Shown one piece after another: positions 22,825 through 34,984 of a stretch of 64,000 nucleotides of DNA. Source of the DNA: Rhizophagus irregularis (taxonomy: Eukaryota; Glomeromycota; Glomeromycetes; Glomerales; Glomeraceae); the NCBI RefSeq assembly GCF_026210795.1, contig NC_089441.1:4154001-4218000 (forward strand), read 5' to 3'. The notes beneath the pieces are model-generated. The model was not told the origin of the DNA. It searched no databases and was given only the letters and a program-made list of their open reading frames with translations. The translations under genes were made by a program, and so were the position numbers. Position 1 is the stretch's first letter. Each line of letters opens with the position of its first letter.

Positions 22825-23535
22825 TTACAAATTTATATCGAATTTTTTACAAATATCTTTATCAAAAGATTTCAAGAGATCTTGACTAATTTCGAAAGTT
22901 AAAAGGGGTTTTGATAACGACAAAGAAGACGACGAAGAATCTTGTACTTGATTTGTTAATGGATATTGCGGTGACGGGGATGATAAAGGAGTACGATAAT
23001 CACGTGTTGTACGAAATGATTGTTTAGATAAAAATTGTGTTCCCAAAGGATCTTGCCAAAAAATTTTATTTTTTGATGTCATCGGACTTTTAATTGTGGC
23101 ATGTCTTTTGGGATTATATACGTAATTAGGGAAAATACATTTATGAACTTTTTTTGCGCATTCAGCGAGAATGTCAAAAATTTTTTTTGTGTCTAATGAT
23201 TCATTTTTCCAATTGCTCGAAGTAATTTTTGAAATTTTGTTTAAAGTTGCATTTGGTTCATCAGACAAGGCAAGTCTTGCTTGGTAATTTCGCCGATATA
23301 TTATATAACTATTTTGCGGTCTTGGAACTTTACCACTAATATTCTCTGTCGGAATTAAAAGATCGTAGAGAGAGAGAGTTATATACTTCTCGATTCTGAT
23401 TAAGGTCGGCTCATCAATTAAAGTTGAAACAACTTTTTCGACAATTAAATAATAATTTAGATTCATCTTTTCTCTTCTATATTCGTTAATTTGATGTGGA
23501 ACGGAAAGATTTTCAAAATGAGGTAATTGAGACAT
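22825..23535 (-). CDS. MATA_HMG-type HMG-box transcription factor
   Basis: A single-exon frame of 236 aa. The HMG box spans about residues 69-145: KVPRPQNSYIIYRRN at the first helix, ISKITSSNWKNES around helix 2, then KKIFDILAECAKKVHKCIFPNYVYNPKR. RP-x-NSYI and the PNY-x-YNPKR ending are typical of fungal mating-type-like (MATA_HMG) boxes, which bend DNA in the minor groove. The C-terminus is serine/proline-rich and lacks known motifs. Glomeromycete genomes carry many such genes, so this alone does not mark a mating locus. The upstream region ends in (AT)n and T-rich repeats. Confidence 0.88.
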   Translation of the reverse strand: MSQLPHFENLSVPHQINEYRREKMNLNYYLIVEKVVSTLIDEPTLIRIEKYITLSLYDLLIPTENISGKVPRPQNSYIIYRRNYQARLALSDEPNATLNKISKITSSNWKNESLDTKKIFDILAECAKKVHKCIFPNYVYNPKRHATIKSPMTSKNKIFWQDPLGTQFLSKQSFRTTRDYRTPLSSPSPQYPLTNQVQDSSSSSLSLSKPLLTFEISQDLLKSFDKDICKKFDINL

Positions 23536-23612
23536 TATGGTTTTATGGTTTTTATTTAAAGGAAAAAAATGAGATTGAGAATCGAAATTATTATTATATT
23601 TTTTTTTTGGTA

Positions 23613-23638
23613 TATGTATATATATATGTATATAATAT

Positions 23639-23669
<31 letters not shown>

Positions 23670-23680
23670 ATTTTTTTTTT
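23613..23680. repeat. (AT/GT)n microsatellite plus poly-T
   Basis: A run of TATATGTATATA text becomes a pure TA repeat at about 23640-23665, followed by a run of T. It lies just upstream of the HMG-box gene on its promoter side. Confidence 0.85.
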
Positions 23681-25119
23681 TTTTGTCGATAATAAACTTT
23701 AAAAAAATCTTTACACCCTTTTTATAATATGGACTTGTTTGCTAGTAGTAATTTGCCTGTATTCCATATTAAGAATTTCTGGTGACGGAATTTTAAATTT
23801 CAAACTTTAATTACCCGAAAATGAACTTTTTGGATAGATAAAGAAATTTTTACACAAAAGCATTTTATTGGTTCTAAAATAAATAAAATTTATAAAAGTT
23901 ATTGTAAAAATAATACTAATTTGGGGACAATGTAAAAGTACATGATTGCCAAAAGGTTGCATTATCTTATATCTATTTTTCCGAATATTTTTGAAATAAA
24001 ATGAATAAAATTATAGAAAAAAGGCTTCTTATCTTCTTTATCAATAAATTAAAATAAAATATTTACATTTTGTGAAATCTTAAATAAATTTAGTTATAAT
24101 TCTTTTTTTTTAAGTTCATTATCAAAAGTATCAGAAAACCAAATATATATTATAATCGCTAAATACAATTAGGTAATGATTCGTATTTAATGTTTATAAA
24201 TAATTATTATATTATTATTATATGTATTTTTTTTTTATTACTATTGTTATGTTATAATGAAAGCATTTTATTTTCAGTAAAATTGTACTTTTTTTTTAAA
24301 AAAAAAATTATTTATATCCTTTAAGTCTTTATATTCATCCTTTACACTCATTCCTTTATAAAAGAAACCTTTACAATCCTTGTCTTTTAAAATTTTTTAA
24401 ACCGACTTATAATAAGAACTTTAGGAAAAGATTAAAATTAAATGCAGATAGTGATACATTATATATATTTATATATTATAAGGCTTAAATAGGAATAATG
24501 GTTAAATTACATTTACTACACTTAATATTATTTATTATTGAATATTTAAATAATAAATAAAGAAGTCATGAGGGTAGTACATTTATATAGTTTGTTAACC
24601 TCTAGACGCTTCTTTTTTCCTTTTCTAGTTTCTTTTATCATCCTGTTTTTCTTTTTTTTCTTTGTAAATGTTTGTTTGCATTTGCAAAACAAACATAAGT
24701 ACCAGTAAATTACTAGATTTCATGTTTGTCGTTTTAATATCTTGGTAATAAAGTTTAGATAATTTATCATGCCATACATGTTATGATCAAAATCAATTTT
24801 TTATACATAACTGACGGTAATTTATGCGCGACGCAGCTTATAATAAATTTCGTTTTTATTTAAAATTTTAAATAAAATTTGCAATTAATATTTTTCAATA
24901 AAAATATGCAGAAATTTGAGGTACTGTACTTATAGAAAAAATATATATAATAATTTGGGGTCCGATTTTTTAAGATTAAAATATTTCAGTACTTTAGAAG
25001 GAAAAAAGATCAGATCGATCTGCTGTCATTCCATCAAAGGGTATACGGTTAGTGTACCAATCACACGGAGTTTTTTTTTGGTTTAATTTAATCCTAGTGT
25101 TACATTTTTTTTAGTAACG
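23681..25119. other. intergenic, nothing recognised
   Basis: AT-rich DNA with no reading frame carrying a recognisable motif on either strand. Confidence 0.5.
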
Positions 25120-25350
25120 TACCGCACCTGCAAAAAATACCCTGGTAAGTATATCTGGATTAAAATTTTATAATACCCTACGTACAACTTTCATCCTGAG
25201 AATACTAGAAACATTTAATATATGAAAATTTTTAATAAACCTACATATTACGAATCTGATACTATATATTTAGAAAGGTATTTTAAGCAGGGGGAATAAT
25301 ATCCTGGGTTACTGGGTAGGTATAATACAAATACCTTGTGCAATGCGGTA
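25120..25350. mobile_element. MITE with TACCGCA ends
   Basis: The left end TACCGCACCTGCAAAAAATA pairs with the right end, which reverse complemented reads TACCGCATTGCACAAGGTAT. The interior contains CCTGGTAAGT/CTGGGTAGG inverted words. It shares the TACCG start with 12833-13139 and 52479-52766, so it may be a distant member of that family. Confidence 0.65.
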
Positions 25351-28300
25351 CGATATAGTCTATTAAATTTTATAAATCAAGCATTAAATTATTTATTTAT
25401 AATGAAAATTTTTTTTTTCTTTTTTTATTCGCATATAAAAATAAGAAACACGAATAAACGAACGAATAAATAAATAAATAATTAATTAATTATTAACTTA
25501 ATTTGGTATTTATATATTTTTATATATTTTACCGAGTTCAATCGATTAATTTAAAGATGCACGAGTGATATTAGTTACAGCTAATAGATGATTAGTCTAA
25601 TCGCCGGTAGATGTTTGCCTTAAACGTTACGTTGAAACTTGAAAGAAAGTTCATGACATCTACCTTAAACCAGGTATATATATTTTTTATGATATTTAAT
25701 TAAAAGAATAACTTTATTGTATCTTAGAAATTTAACCGAATCAAAGTCACTACTCACTGAATACTGGGATACCCATCGAAGTGTAAGAGCGTGATCAAGA
25801 TTTAGTTTACTAAGGAGTTGAAGGAACAAGAAACATTTTAGTTGAAAGAAGCGTTGACAACGTATGCATACTATTCGTTGTTAATAATGCATAAAATTTA
25901 AAACAAGGATATATAAAAGTTTGATTATAATTCAGGGATGAAAAATTAAGTACGTGATACACTCATATTTATCTTATGTCGTACAGTCCCGAATAAAGAC
26001 AAAGATCCCGGTATTTATCATTTCGACCACACATAATTTTAAGACATTCTCCTAATGATGCGTTGTTCAATGAAACCATATTATTATGACATTAATCATT
26101 TTTCGTTGTTTTTTTTTTACTTGTTTTATATGCTGATTAATTTATCGAGTCTATTTTATTAGTTCACGTTTTCTAACTCTCATTTTATTACTAGAAATAT
26201 CTTCGAAAATAAAAAGTGTCTTTAAAATTCCTTAGGGCATACAAACTTAATTTTCATAAGAATTTTGTAAATGATCCGGTAACCCGGTTCTTATTTTTTA
26301 TTTTTTTATTTTTTCCAAAAAATTTCATGTATTAATTTCTTACCTGGTATACTTCTGGTATACTAATAATATACAAAAAATTTTTTTTTTTTAACAAAAC
26401 TGTCCGCCAATCTTATTTCTTTGTGAAGGAAAGTAAGCTTGATAGTGTTTCTACCGAAGAAAATATTAAACAAAACTTGATGGCAGTATGATGAAACAAA
26501 CCAATGAAGAAATTTTATAGACTATAAAAATTTATTCCGTGGTTTTTTTTTTTATTCCATGTTAATTCCGTAAATGTATCATATTTACGGAGTTTTTTAT
26601 AGGAATTACGGATAAAGTTTTTTACAGGATTACAGGATAATACCCAGTTCGTTTCAGATTTTTACTTTTCTACTCGTCTTTCCATTTATTTGCCGTCTTC
26701 AAAATGGTTAAATTGATGAGTAATATGATGGAGGAAAAAAAAAATGTGTACATTCCAGTATGCCATAAAAGTTCAACCATTTCAAATGACAATAGGCCTC
26801 GCAAATTTTATCGGTTGTATGACCCGAAAAATTTATAATCTTATAATGTTTTGCAAGATATTTAGGTTATATATATTATATAACAATTGCATTAAATTGT
26901 ATAATTTTAATTGTTTATTTTTATTTATTATTTTTTTTTTAAAAAATTATTCAGATTGGATGGTTTTCTAATTTTGAATAATTATATATAATACTGTAAA
27001 CGTCAGTAGTGCAGATAATATTAATCATAACTGATAATATGAATATAACAATAAATTAATTCTTAATTCACGCCAACCATTCGGAGAAACTGAACTCTTG
27101 GCGTTTAATTATATCATAGTCTTATTAACTTAATGAGCAAAAAACCGAGAGTATGCGGCAAATCACCGATCGACAGAACCGACAGAACCGATTTAAGAAT
27201 TCTGTCAAGTGAATGTCTAAAAACTACTGATGATGAGCAAAATATCAGAAAAACTTGTTCCCTTTTTGCGATATTGAATTACGGTTCATCTTCACTATAG
27301 TGAATCCCATGGGTGAGTTGGAGATTAAAATTCGTTATACTGTAGTGAGAAATTCACTATACTGAGGGTCAATTTTATAAAAAAAAAATCTGTATTTGAA
27401 CTTTTCTTCATTATAGCCAAATTTGCCTGCAATTTTGTTTTTTAATTAAAGACACTTTTAAAATATCTTAAAATATTTTATTACATAAACCAATATTTTT
27501 GTAATAAATTCTATAGTATTTTCTAAGTAAAAATCAAAAAAAAAGTTCATGATTTTTTAAAATGATCGACAAATTATAACAAAATAGTAGCTAAATTTTT
27601 CAAATTGAAATATCTTTTTATCCATTAACCCTAGAAATACAAAATTACCACCATTTGATGCGTCTTAATGAAAAGAATCTGATAGAAATAAAATTGTCCT
27701 TCTACAAATATTATGTGACAGGATAACTTATAAAATCTAAAAATTTATAAATTAATATAACTTTTTATCCATCAATTTTAGAGTTATGATTTTATTACCA
27801 TTAAATGCGCCTTAATAAGAGGAATATAATTTCATCTTTCTATGATCACTAGATCTTAAGATATTTTAAAAATTCAAAAATTTTTAAAATTAATTTTAAC
27901 CCCTACAGTTTAAGGGATAGGTAGAAAGTATTACCTTTTTGAATTCACCCTCTTGACTAATAGCATACCATTTCCGTATTCTTCAATTAAAAGGATTCAT
28001 ATTCACAAATCAGAGTTAAAAAAGAGTATTTCACTGAAATATTAATACTGAAAATTTATTTAAATTCTTCTAATAAATAAAATACTTTAAATAAAATTAA
28101 TAAAAAGCTAACTGAAAATATTCAGATAAAAGTAAGAATATTACTTGCTCAATTGTTTGGCTCTCTTGCTAACTCTCGTTTCGTGAAGATTTTAGTGAGA
28201 TTTCTTTTAATTTAATTTTCTTGCAAGTAATACCGGAAGTTTTAAAGTAATTTCAGTCAGATTATAAAATTATTGATTCACCCGCAATAATTACTGCTGT

Positions 28301-29517
28301 TAACGAGTGGTTTAATATTAAATATTCGATGTGCTTCCATAGTAGTGGAAGTTGCCTCAACTATATATAATTGATACGTATATTCTAATGATATGAAACA
28401 TGATAGTAAAAATATAAACGTATTGAAAAAAAATTAAAAAATTACATATGAACAAGAACACTCATGAAGAATGAAATTCGGTTTCAGATACTGGAAATTT
28501 TAGATTTTCCTCTTTAAGATACTCTTTTTTGAACATTAATTACGAATGACTTTTGGCACCAAATTAATTTAACTGCTATGTCCTTAAATTCTTCTCACTT
28601 AAAAATAAAACGAGATTAATCATTTACATATCTACACTTCTGTAGTGGAATTCCAAATTTTGTGTTACATTTGTTACATTTGTTTACTAGGAATTTTTTT
28701 CGTTGACACAGGAATCGTAAATTCTCAATTTCATATCAACGATATCAACGCCACTCTCATCATTTAAAATTATAAAATTTCATTTATTGAATAATGTATA
28801 ATTAAAAATTGCAAGTGGCTAAATAAGCGAAATGACGATTGCATAATGCACATGACATGCTTGAAGGACTGATTTTAATAATTGGCGCGGAATATACAAA
28901 TAGATTTCCATATGATTATTGTTTATCTTACGCTTGACAGTTAAAATGTTATTTGTAACACACAGTTTGACTTAATCAAGTTAAGGTAATAGTAAAAAAC
29001 GTTTACGATGGAAATTCTATGAATATATTAAGATTAGTAAATAGTCAGAAAAAAAAAAAGATCCCATTGTTTCATTAAAAGATAATATGAACTACGATAA
29101 ATATATTCCCTATTTTAAAATCTAATAATCAGGATGGGGTCTTCTACTCACATGTATGTTTTAAAGATCTTAAGATCTATCCATCTATTCACGATTTCAA
29201 ACGCGTTGCTCGATAACAATATTTATGTAGTAAAAAAAACCAAATTTAGTACAATTATATATATATATTTTTTTTCGGTAATCTTATATTTATCCACTTT
29301 TTGAAATTTGATTAATTGGATTGGGATACCAAATGATAAATTAAATTGCTTATATATGGTATATAACATTTATTGACTGGGAAATATTTCATCATCTGAC
29401 GTGATTAAATAGATATTTCCAATTAATTTTTATTATTATTACTGAAATTTTTTACTTCTTTTTCGTTAATCGTAAATAATTTATTTTAATTCTTATGTGA
29501 TTGGACTTTATTTTTAG
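25351..29517. other. intergenic with a decayed pogo-like element at about 27280-27900
   Basis: Around 27285-27385 there are subterminal words TTCACTATAGTGAA, TTCGTTATACTG and TTCACTATACTGAGGG, as in Tigger/pogo-type elements. Two copies of the CCATTTGATGCGTCTTAATG motif follow near 27650 and 27800, about 147 bp apart as in the array at 1960. A short hairpin, CCGTAAATG with ATTTACGG, lies near 26568. The rest shows no gene. Confidence 0.45.
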
Positions 29518-29714
29518 CGAATTATGTTTACAAAATAATAAGTGATCACCAATCGCTGACAGAATTCCAAGGAAGAATTCCCCGAAGAATTTCAGATTTT
29601 GCTCTTCGAATAGGAGTCGGGATCAACAAACTAACCGAGATTGGATATATTAAAGTGGATCAATGGATCAATGATATCATTAAAATTAATTTTAAACACC
29701 TCTTGGCAAAATGA
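29518..29714 (+). other. possible orphan 3' exon
   Basis: After a TTTTTAG acceptor-like site, a 65-codon open frame reads NYVYKIISDHQSLTEFQGRI and on to INDIIKINFKHLLAK, then TGA. Composition is unlike the surrounding AT-rich DNA. I could not find an upstream exon or a match to a known family. It could be a gene remnant or chance. Confidence 0.25.
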
Positions 29715-29920
29715 CACCGAAGTAATATTGTACTTTTATCGGTTTGATCAAAAAAATTTCTAATATATAGTACTTTTTTGAAATGTTTCTTTTCAATTTC
29801 AAAAACATTTCATTTATTGGTATATATATATACATTTTATTTGATCCCTTCTTTATTTTAGAAGGTTTTATTTATTCATCATTTTTTTGTTTCTTTTTTG
29901 ACATTAGTTAAACGGGTACG

Positions 29921-32900
29921 ATGTCTGAAAGATTACGAGAACCTGTGGTTGATTTTTCTATTGAGGAGAAGGGTCAATTACCTTCAAATTCAAATGATGA
30001 TGATATTATAGAAAATGATAATAAAAATGTAGAGGCTGCTTCTACCTCTATACCACAATTGACTTTGGAAAAATCAATATCTATTAAATATCGTACTCTG
30101 TAAGTCAATTTTAAATTTTGTGTCACGACTCTCAAATGTATTATTGAATTATATTTCGAATTCCTCCCAGATCCATTCAGACTTCGGAAAGTATCCAGGC
30201 TCAAAAACTCTATTTAAAGAAAGAAAAACCCATAATTTCTCCCGATGGTAAATTTCCCCATTTCAATTATCGTGAGAACATTTTAGACAGATGATTAACA
30301 TACACACTTACCTTTTTTACAAATAGATGAAATCGCACAACTTGATTATCATACCCTTCCAGTAAATTTGATTTGGCAACGAGTTGAAAGCAATGCAACC
30401 CTCGGTTTAAATTCTCAAACAGTTACCCGTCGTCTTCAACATGATGGAAAAAACTTAATTTCTTCCCCTAAAAACAATGTAATATATAAAATCCTTGGCT
30501 ATTTGTTTGGTGGATTTTGTAGTTTGCTTTGGTTCGCAGCTATTATCATGATCTTGTCATATCAACCATTTGGTATGCCAAATCCAGCTCCATTGAACCT
30601 TGCGTTGGGAGTGGTTCTGGTAAGAATTTAATTAAAACATTATTATTATTCCTTTTTCTCGTTTCTGCTTCTAAAAACCTAATTTATCTTTATTTGAATA
30701 GATAATTGTAGTAATTATTCAAGCCGCGTTTGGTGCGTATCAAGACTGGTCAACATCAAAGGTGATGAAGTCGATTAGAAATATGCTTCCCTCTGAAACA
30801 CTCGTTATTCGTGATGGAAAGGTTCATAAAGTACTTGCGACTGGTAATGTTAATTATTACAATCCTATGAATGAAATCTTTCCGTACCAACAAGGGTGAA
30901 TGATATTAATCGATCAAATTTTATATGAACCTCTGAAACTTGCAGATCTTGTTGTTGGAGACATTGTTCAAGTAAATATGGGTAACAAAGTTCCAGCTGA
31001 TTTGCGTATTGTGGAAGTGACAGGCGACATGAAATTTGATCGTTCAATATTGACTGGAGAGAACGCACCAGTTACTGCCACTGTGGAAGCTACAGATGAG
31101 AATTATCTCGAAACAAAAAACATTGCTTTGCTTGGTACTCATTGTACTAACGGAACTGGAAAGGGCGTTGTCGTCGCCACTGGTAATAACTTCATTAGTT
31201 TTACTCTGTTCAATTTTGGCAATTTTTTTACAATTGTTAATTTTATATTCACATATCAGGTGATAATACCGTGTTTGGCAGGATTGCTAAGTTGTCATCT
31301 GCTACAGATTCAGAAACTACAATTCTTCAAAGAGAAATAACTCGGTTTGTATTAGTTATTGCAGCATTGTCCATTAGCACAGGAGTAATTCTTATGATCT
31401 TGTAAGTTAAATTTGTTATTGTTAGTTTATATTTATTATATTATTATATTATATTTATTTACCTTGCGTTTTAATACTTTTAGGTGGGCTACATGGTTAA
31501 GAGTTACTTATCCGGGTTTCTTAAACCTTTCCGGCATGCTCGTGAATGCTATTTCCGTTATTGTTGCCTTCGTACCCGAAGGGATGCCTGTATGTGTCAC
31601 ATTATGCCTAACCTTAATTGCAAAGCGCTCTTTTCGTCAAAAGATTTTATGTAAAACGCTTCCCGTTGTGGAAACTCTTGGTTGTGTTTCTATTATTTGT
31701 TCTGTAAGTAAAAAGAATTTATAAATCATTTTTAGATTTTAAAATAATAATTAATTATTTTATTGATTTTAGGACAAAACTGGCACTCTTACAGAGAACA
31801 AAATGTTTGTGAATAACGTGAGCTTTGTTACCAAGGAGATGAAAACTCAAGAATGCAAGGATGCATTGAGTTCTACTGACCACCCAGAAAAAAAGGCAGT
31901 TAGAATTTTACAATTAACTGCCTGTTTATGTAACGCTGCCGTTTTTGACCCCGCTTCAATAAATCTTCCAGTATATGAAAGGGTTGTGAATGGAGATCCT
32001 ACAGATTCTGGTCTACTTCGTTTTTCTGAAAACTTGAAAGGTATATTGCTTATAAGTGCTTATATTGTTCATCACATTCAAAATCATTATTCATATTATT
32101 TAATTTATTTCTAAAAGAATCAACTACAGCTGATCGTCTTGAGTTTAAAACAATTTATCAAGTCCCATTTAATTCTAAAAATAAATTCGCAATCACCATT
32201 CACCGTCCTAGTGACGAATATAATGACCTAGAAACCTCACAACTCGTATTTTTTTGCAAAGGTGCTCCTGAAGTTTTAATGGAACATTGCTCTTCCTATC
32301 TTCAACCAGATGGAAATGAAAAGATGCTTGATCATGAAAGTAAAGGTCTGTTGGAATCTATTCAAGATTCATGGTCAAGGAATGGCCAACGTGTACTTTT
32401 ACTGGCAAAGAAAATTATTCCAACATATATGTTCCCTGGAAAGTCAAAAAATGATGTTGAGATGACAAATCTAGCTTTATCCTTCAATAAGAATTTATGT
32501 ATAGTTGGTTTAGTAGGAATTGTTGGTGAGAATTTTTTTTTCTTATGTTAAAATGTAAAAATTTCTTATGATCTTTAAAATCCTTAATTTAATCGCTCTC
32601 AAATTATAGATCCACCTCGTGCGGAAATTCCTGAAGTTGTCAGACGATGCCGTAGAGCGGGAGTCAGAATTTTTATGGTTACGGGTGACTATTCTTTAAC
32701 TGCAGAAACGATAGCTAGACAATGTGGTATTCTTACGAGTAATAAAGTGGATAATATTGATGATATTATTGAAGCGGATAAAAGTGGCACATCTATGATT
32801 CGTCAAAGTTTAGATACTGAAGAGGATGATTATCAAAAAAATATCAATTCTCTTGTATTGACTGGAAAAGATCTCTCCCAAAATTTAACTCCTAAACATT

Positions 32901-34330
32901 GGGATGCTATTGCAAATTATTCAGAAATAGTCTTTGCTAGAACAACTCCGGAACAAAAATTAAAAATTGTAAGTTTCTTTCCTTATCCAAGTTTTTAGCT
33001 CAGTATAAAAACGTTACTATAACAAAGAAAATGTTGGTTTATTAAATAGGTAACTGAACTACAGCATCGAGACAATGTTATAGGAGTGACTGGTGATGGA
33101 GTGAATGATGCACCAGCATTAAAACAAGCAAATATCGGAATTGCCATGGGTTCAGGATCTGATTTAGCTATAGCGGCAGGAAATATGGTTTTACTTGATA
33201 ACAATTTTGCGTCAATAATCGTGGCTATGGAAAATGGTCGACTCGTGTTTGACAATTTAAAGAAAGTTATATTGTATCTTTTGCCTGCCGGATCTTGGTC
33301 TGAAATGTGGCCTGTGGTAGTTAATGTCTTGCTTGGAACTCCACTTCCATTGTCAGCTTTTCTTATGATTGTAATTTGTTGCGTGTATGTACATTTACAA
33401 TCTTTTTCTGAAAATAAACGAAAAATCATCTTAAAATCATATTAACATTTACTATCTTTTTTTTGGGGGAAAAAAGAACGGATATATTCCCATCACTTTC
33501 CCTTACACATGAAAAGGCCGAGTCTGATCTTATGTTACGAAAACCGCGAAGAGCATCTAGAGATCATCTTGTAAATGTCAAATTACTTTTACAGGCTTAT
33601 GGATTTATTGGTATTATGGAAATGCTCTTTGCACATTGGATGTTCTTCACATATTTATCCATTTATGGTGGAATTACTTTCAGAGATACATTATTCGGTA
33701 AAGGATATAGTTTTTGAATATTGATTTTCATATTTCTAAAAAAAAATAACATTTTTTTTTTATTATAACTAATAGCATATAACAACTGGGGAGATGGATT
33801 TATGGGAAAAACGATGGATGAACTTAATGAACTTAATGTTTGTATATTCTCAGTGTCAATATAATCATTTTTTATTTAAAAACTACTTAATAATAGAAAT
33901 TTATTATTTAATAATAGTACACGGGCCAAAGTGTATATTTTATAACATTAGTAATTATGCAATTTGGAAATCTCTTATCAATCCGAACACGACGCAGATC
34001 AATATTTCAAGCAAATCCATTTTCAGGACCTTCCAAAAATTTGTATTTATTTGGGGGAATGTTTATTTCCCTTATAACTGCATTGATTATACTTCACGTG
34101 CCTTTCTTTAATAATGTCTTTTATACAAGGTATGATGGATTCTTTTTTTATTGATCCTGATGTTGGTAATTAATGTTAACATTTTTTCCAAAAATTTCAT
34201 TAGACCGGTTCCAATACAATTTTACTTCATCCCTCTCGGATTTGCCGCATTTATTTTTGTTATGGATGAGATGAGGAAGTTGCTTGTAAGAACCTATCCA
34301 AAATCATTTTTGGATAAATTAGCTTGGTGA
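29921..34330 (+). CDS. P-type ATPase, type IIC (Na+/K+-ATPase alpha-like)
   Basis: Fifteen GT-AG exons join in frame to about 1093 aa: 29921-30099, 30171-30247, 30327-30619, 30702-30843, 30946-31182, 31260-31401, 31484-31703, 31773-32040, 32118-32525, 32610-32968, 33050-33384, 33477-33697, 33776-33837, 33918-34129, 34204-34330. Landmarks: LTGEN (about 266-270) in the actuator domain, VPEG in M4 (E389), DKTGTLTENK with phosphorylated D431, KGAPE (567-571) in the nucleotide domain, and TGDGVNDAP (789-797). Ten membrane segments can be placed, M1-M2 in exons 3-4 and M7-M10 in exons 12-15. It pumps cations across a membrane using ATP. In the M5/M6 cation site, the Na+/K+-ATPase segments SNIPEIT and DLGTD are replaced by GSWSEMW and CCVTD, so ion specificity may differ. 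Fungal type IIC pumps often lack a beta subunit; none is seen here. Confidence 0.95.
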
Positions 34331-34509
34331 AAGAAGAGACAGTCAAATTTCTAAAGCTTTTTTATTTGTAATATATTGTAATATTTAAATGTATCTAATA
34401 TCTAATAATTATATTTAGCTAATTATCAATCAAGTTATAAACAAACGTTTTTTATATAATAAAAACGTGTGTGTAATGTATCATTTATACACAATTTAAA
34501 AATATTGAA

Positions 34510-34830
34510 AATAATTCCAAAAAACGTGTGTTTTATCTGTTATCTGTCGCGTTCGCGTTGTTTATATTGTTGTTTATATTTATCTCAGCGACTTTACGTG
34601 GTTTACGTGGCCTGATCTCTGGTGGTGTGGTAGGCAGAATTTATTATTTTTTTTTTGTGTCCTTTGTCCCGGTTATGCCTATGTCTCTTGTTGGGACTAG
34701 GCATGACGACCGTTTCGACGGTTGGATTTCTACCTACATAGTAGAGTTAGCATCTCTTTTTGTAATTGAGATTACTCTTTTTCGTAGTGCCCCTGTTTCT
34801 GTCTTCATTTTAAAATAAAATAAAAAAAGA
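34510..34830 (+). mobile_element. GC-richer retroposed fragment with A-rich tail
   Basis: This block is clearly more GC-rich than its flanks (GTCGCGTTCGCG, GACGACCGTTTCGACGG, GTGGCCTGATCTCTGGTGG) and ends in an AAAATAAAATAAAAAAAG tail. That pattern fits a truncated LINE or SINE copy. It contains an open 96-codon frame, which I read as fortuitous. No target duplication could be fixed. It sits between two convergent genes. Confidence 0.4.
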
Positions 34831-34984
34831 ACAAACGGTAAATATTTTTTAAGATTCCCCATTCTTTCAGATGTTAATGTCTTTATTTTCTTTATTTTGC
34901 AATTTCAAGGATCAATTTCTTATTAATAAAATTATATTTTTAGATATACTACTCTTTCCATAATGTTTAATAATGTTTATTAAA

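Noticed and set aside
26744-26971. 75-codon plus-strand open frame
   Set aside because: AT-driven composition (F, I, Y, L, N) with no motif; sits in gene-free DNA.
32995-33429. 144-codon minus-strand open frame
   Set aside because: Antisense shadow of the conserved ATPase exon containing TGDGVNDAP.
34528-34818. 96-codon hydrophobic open frame as a membrane protein gene
   Set aside because: It coincides with the GC-richer tailed retroposed fragment; more likely an accident of composition.
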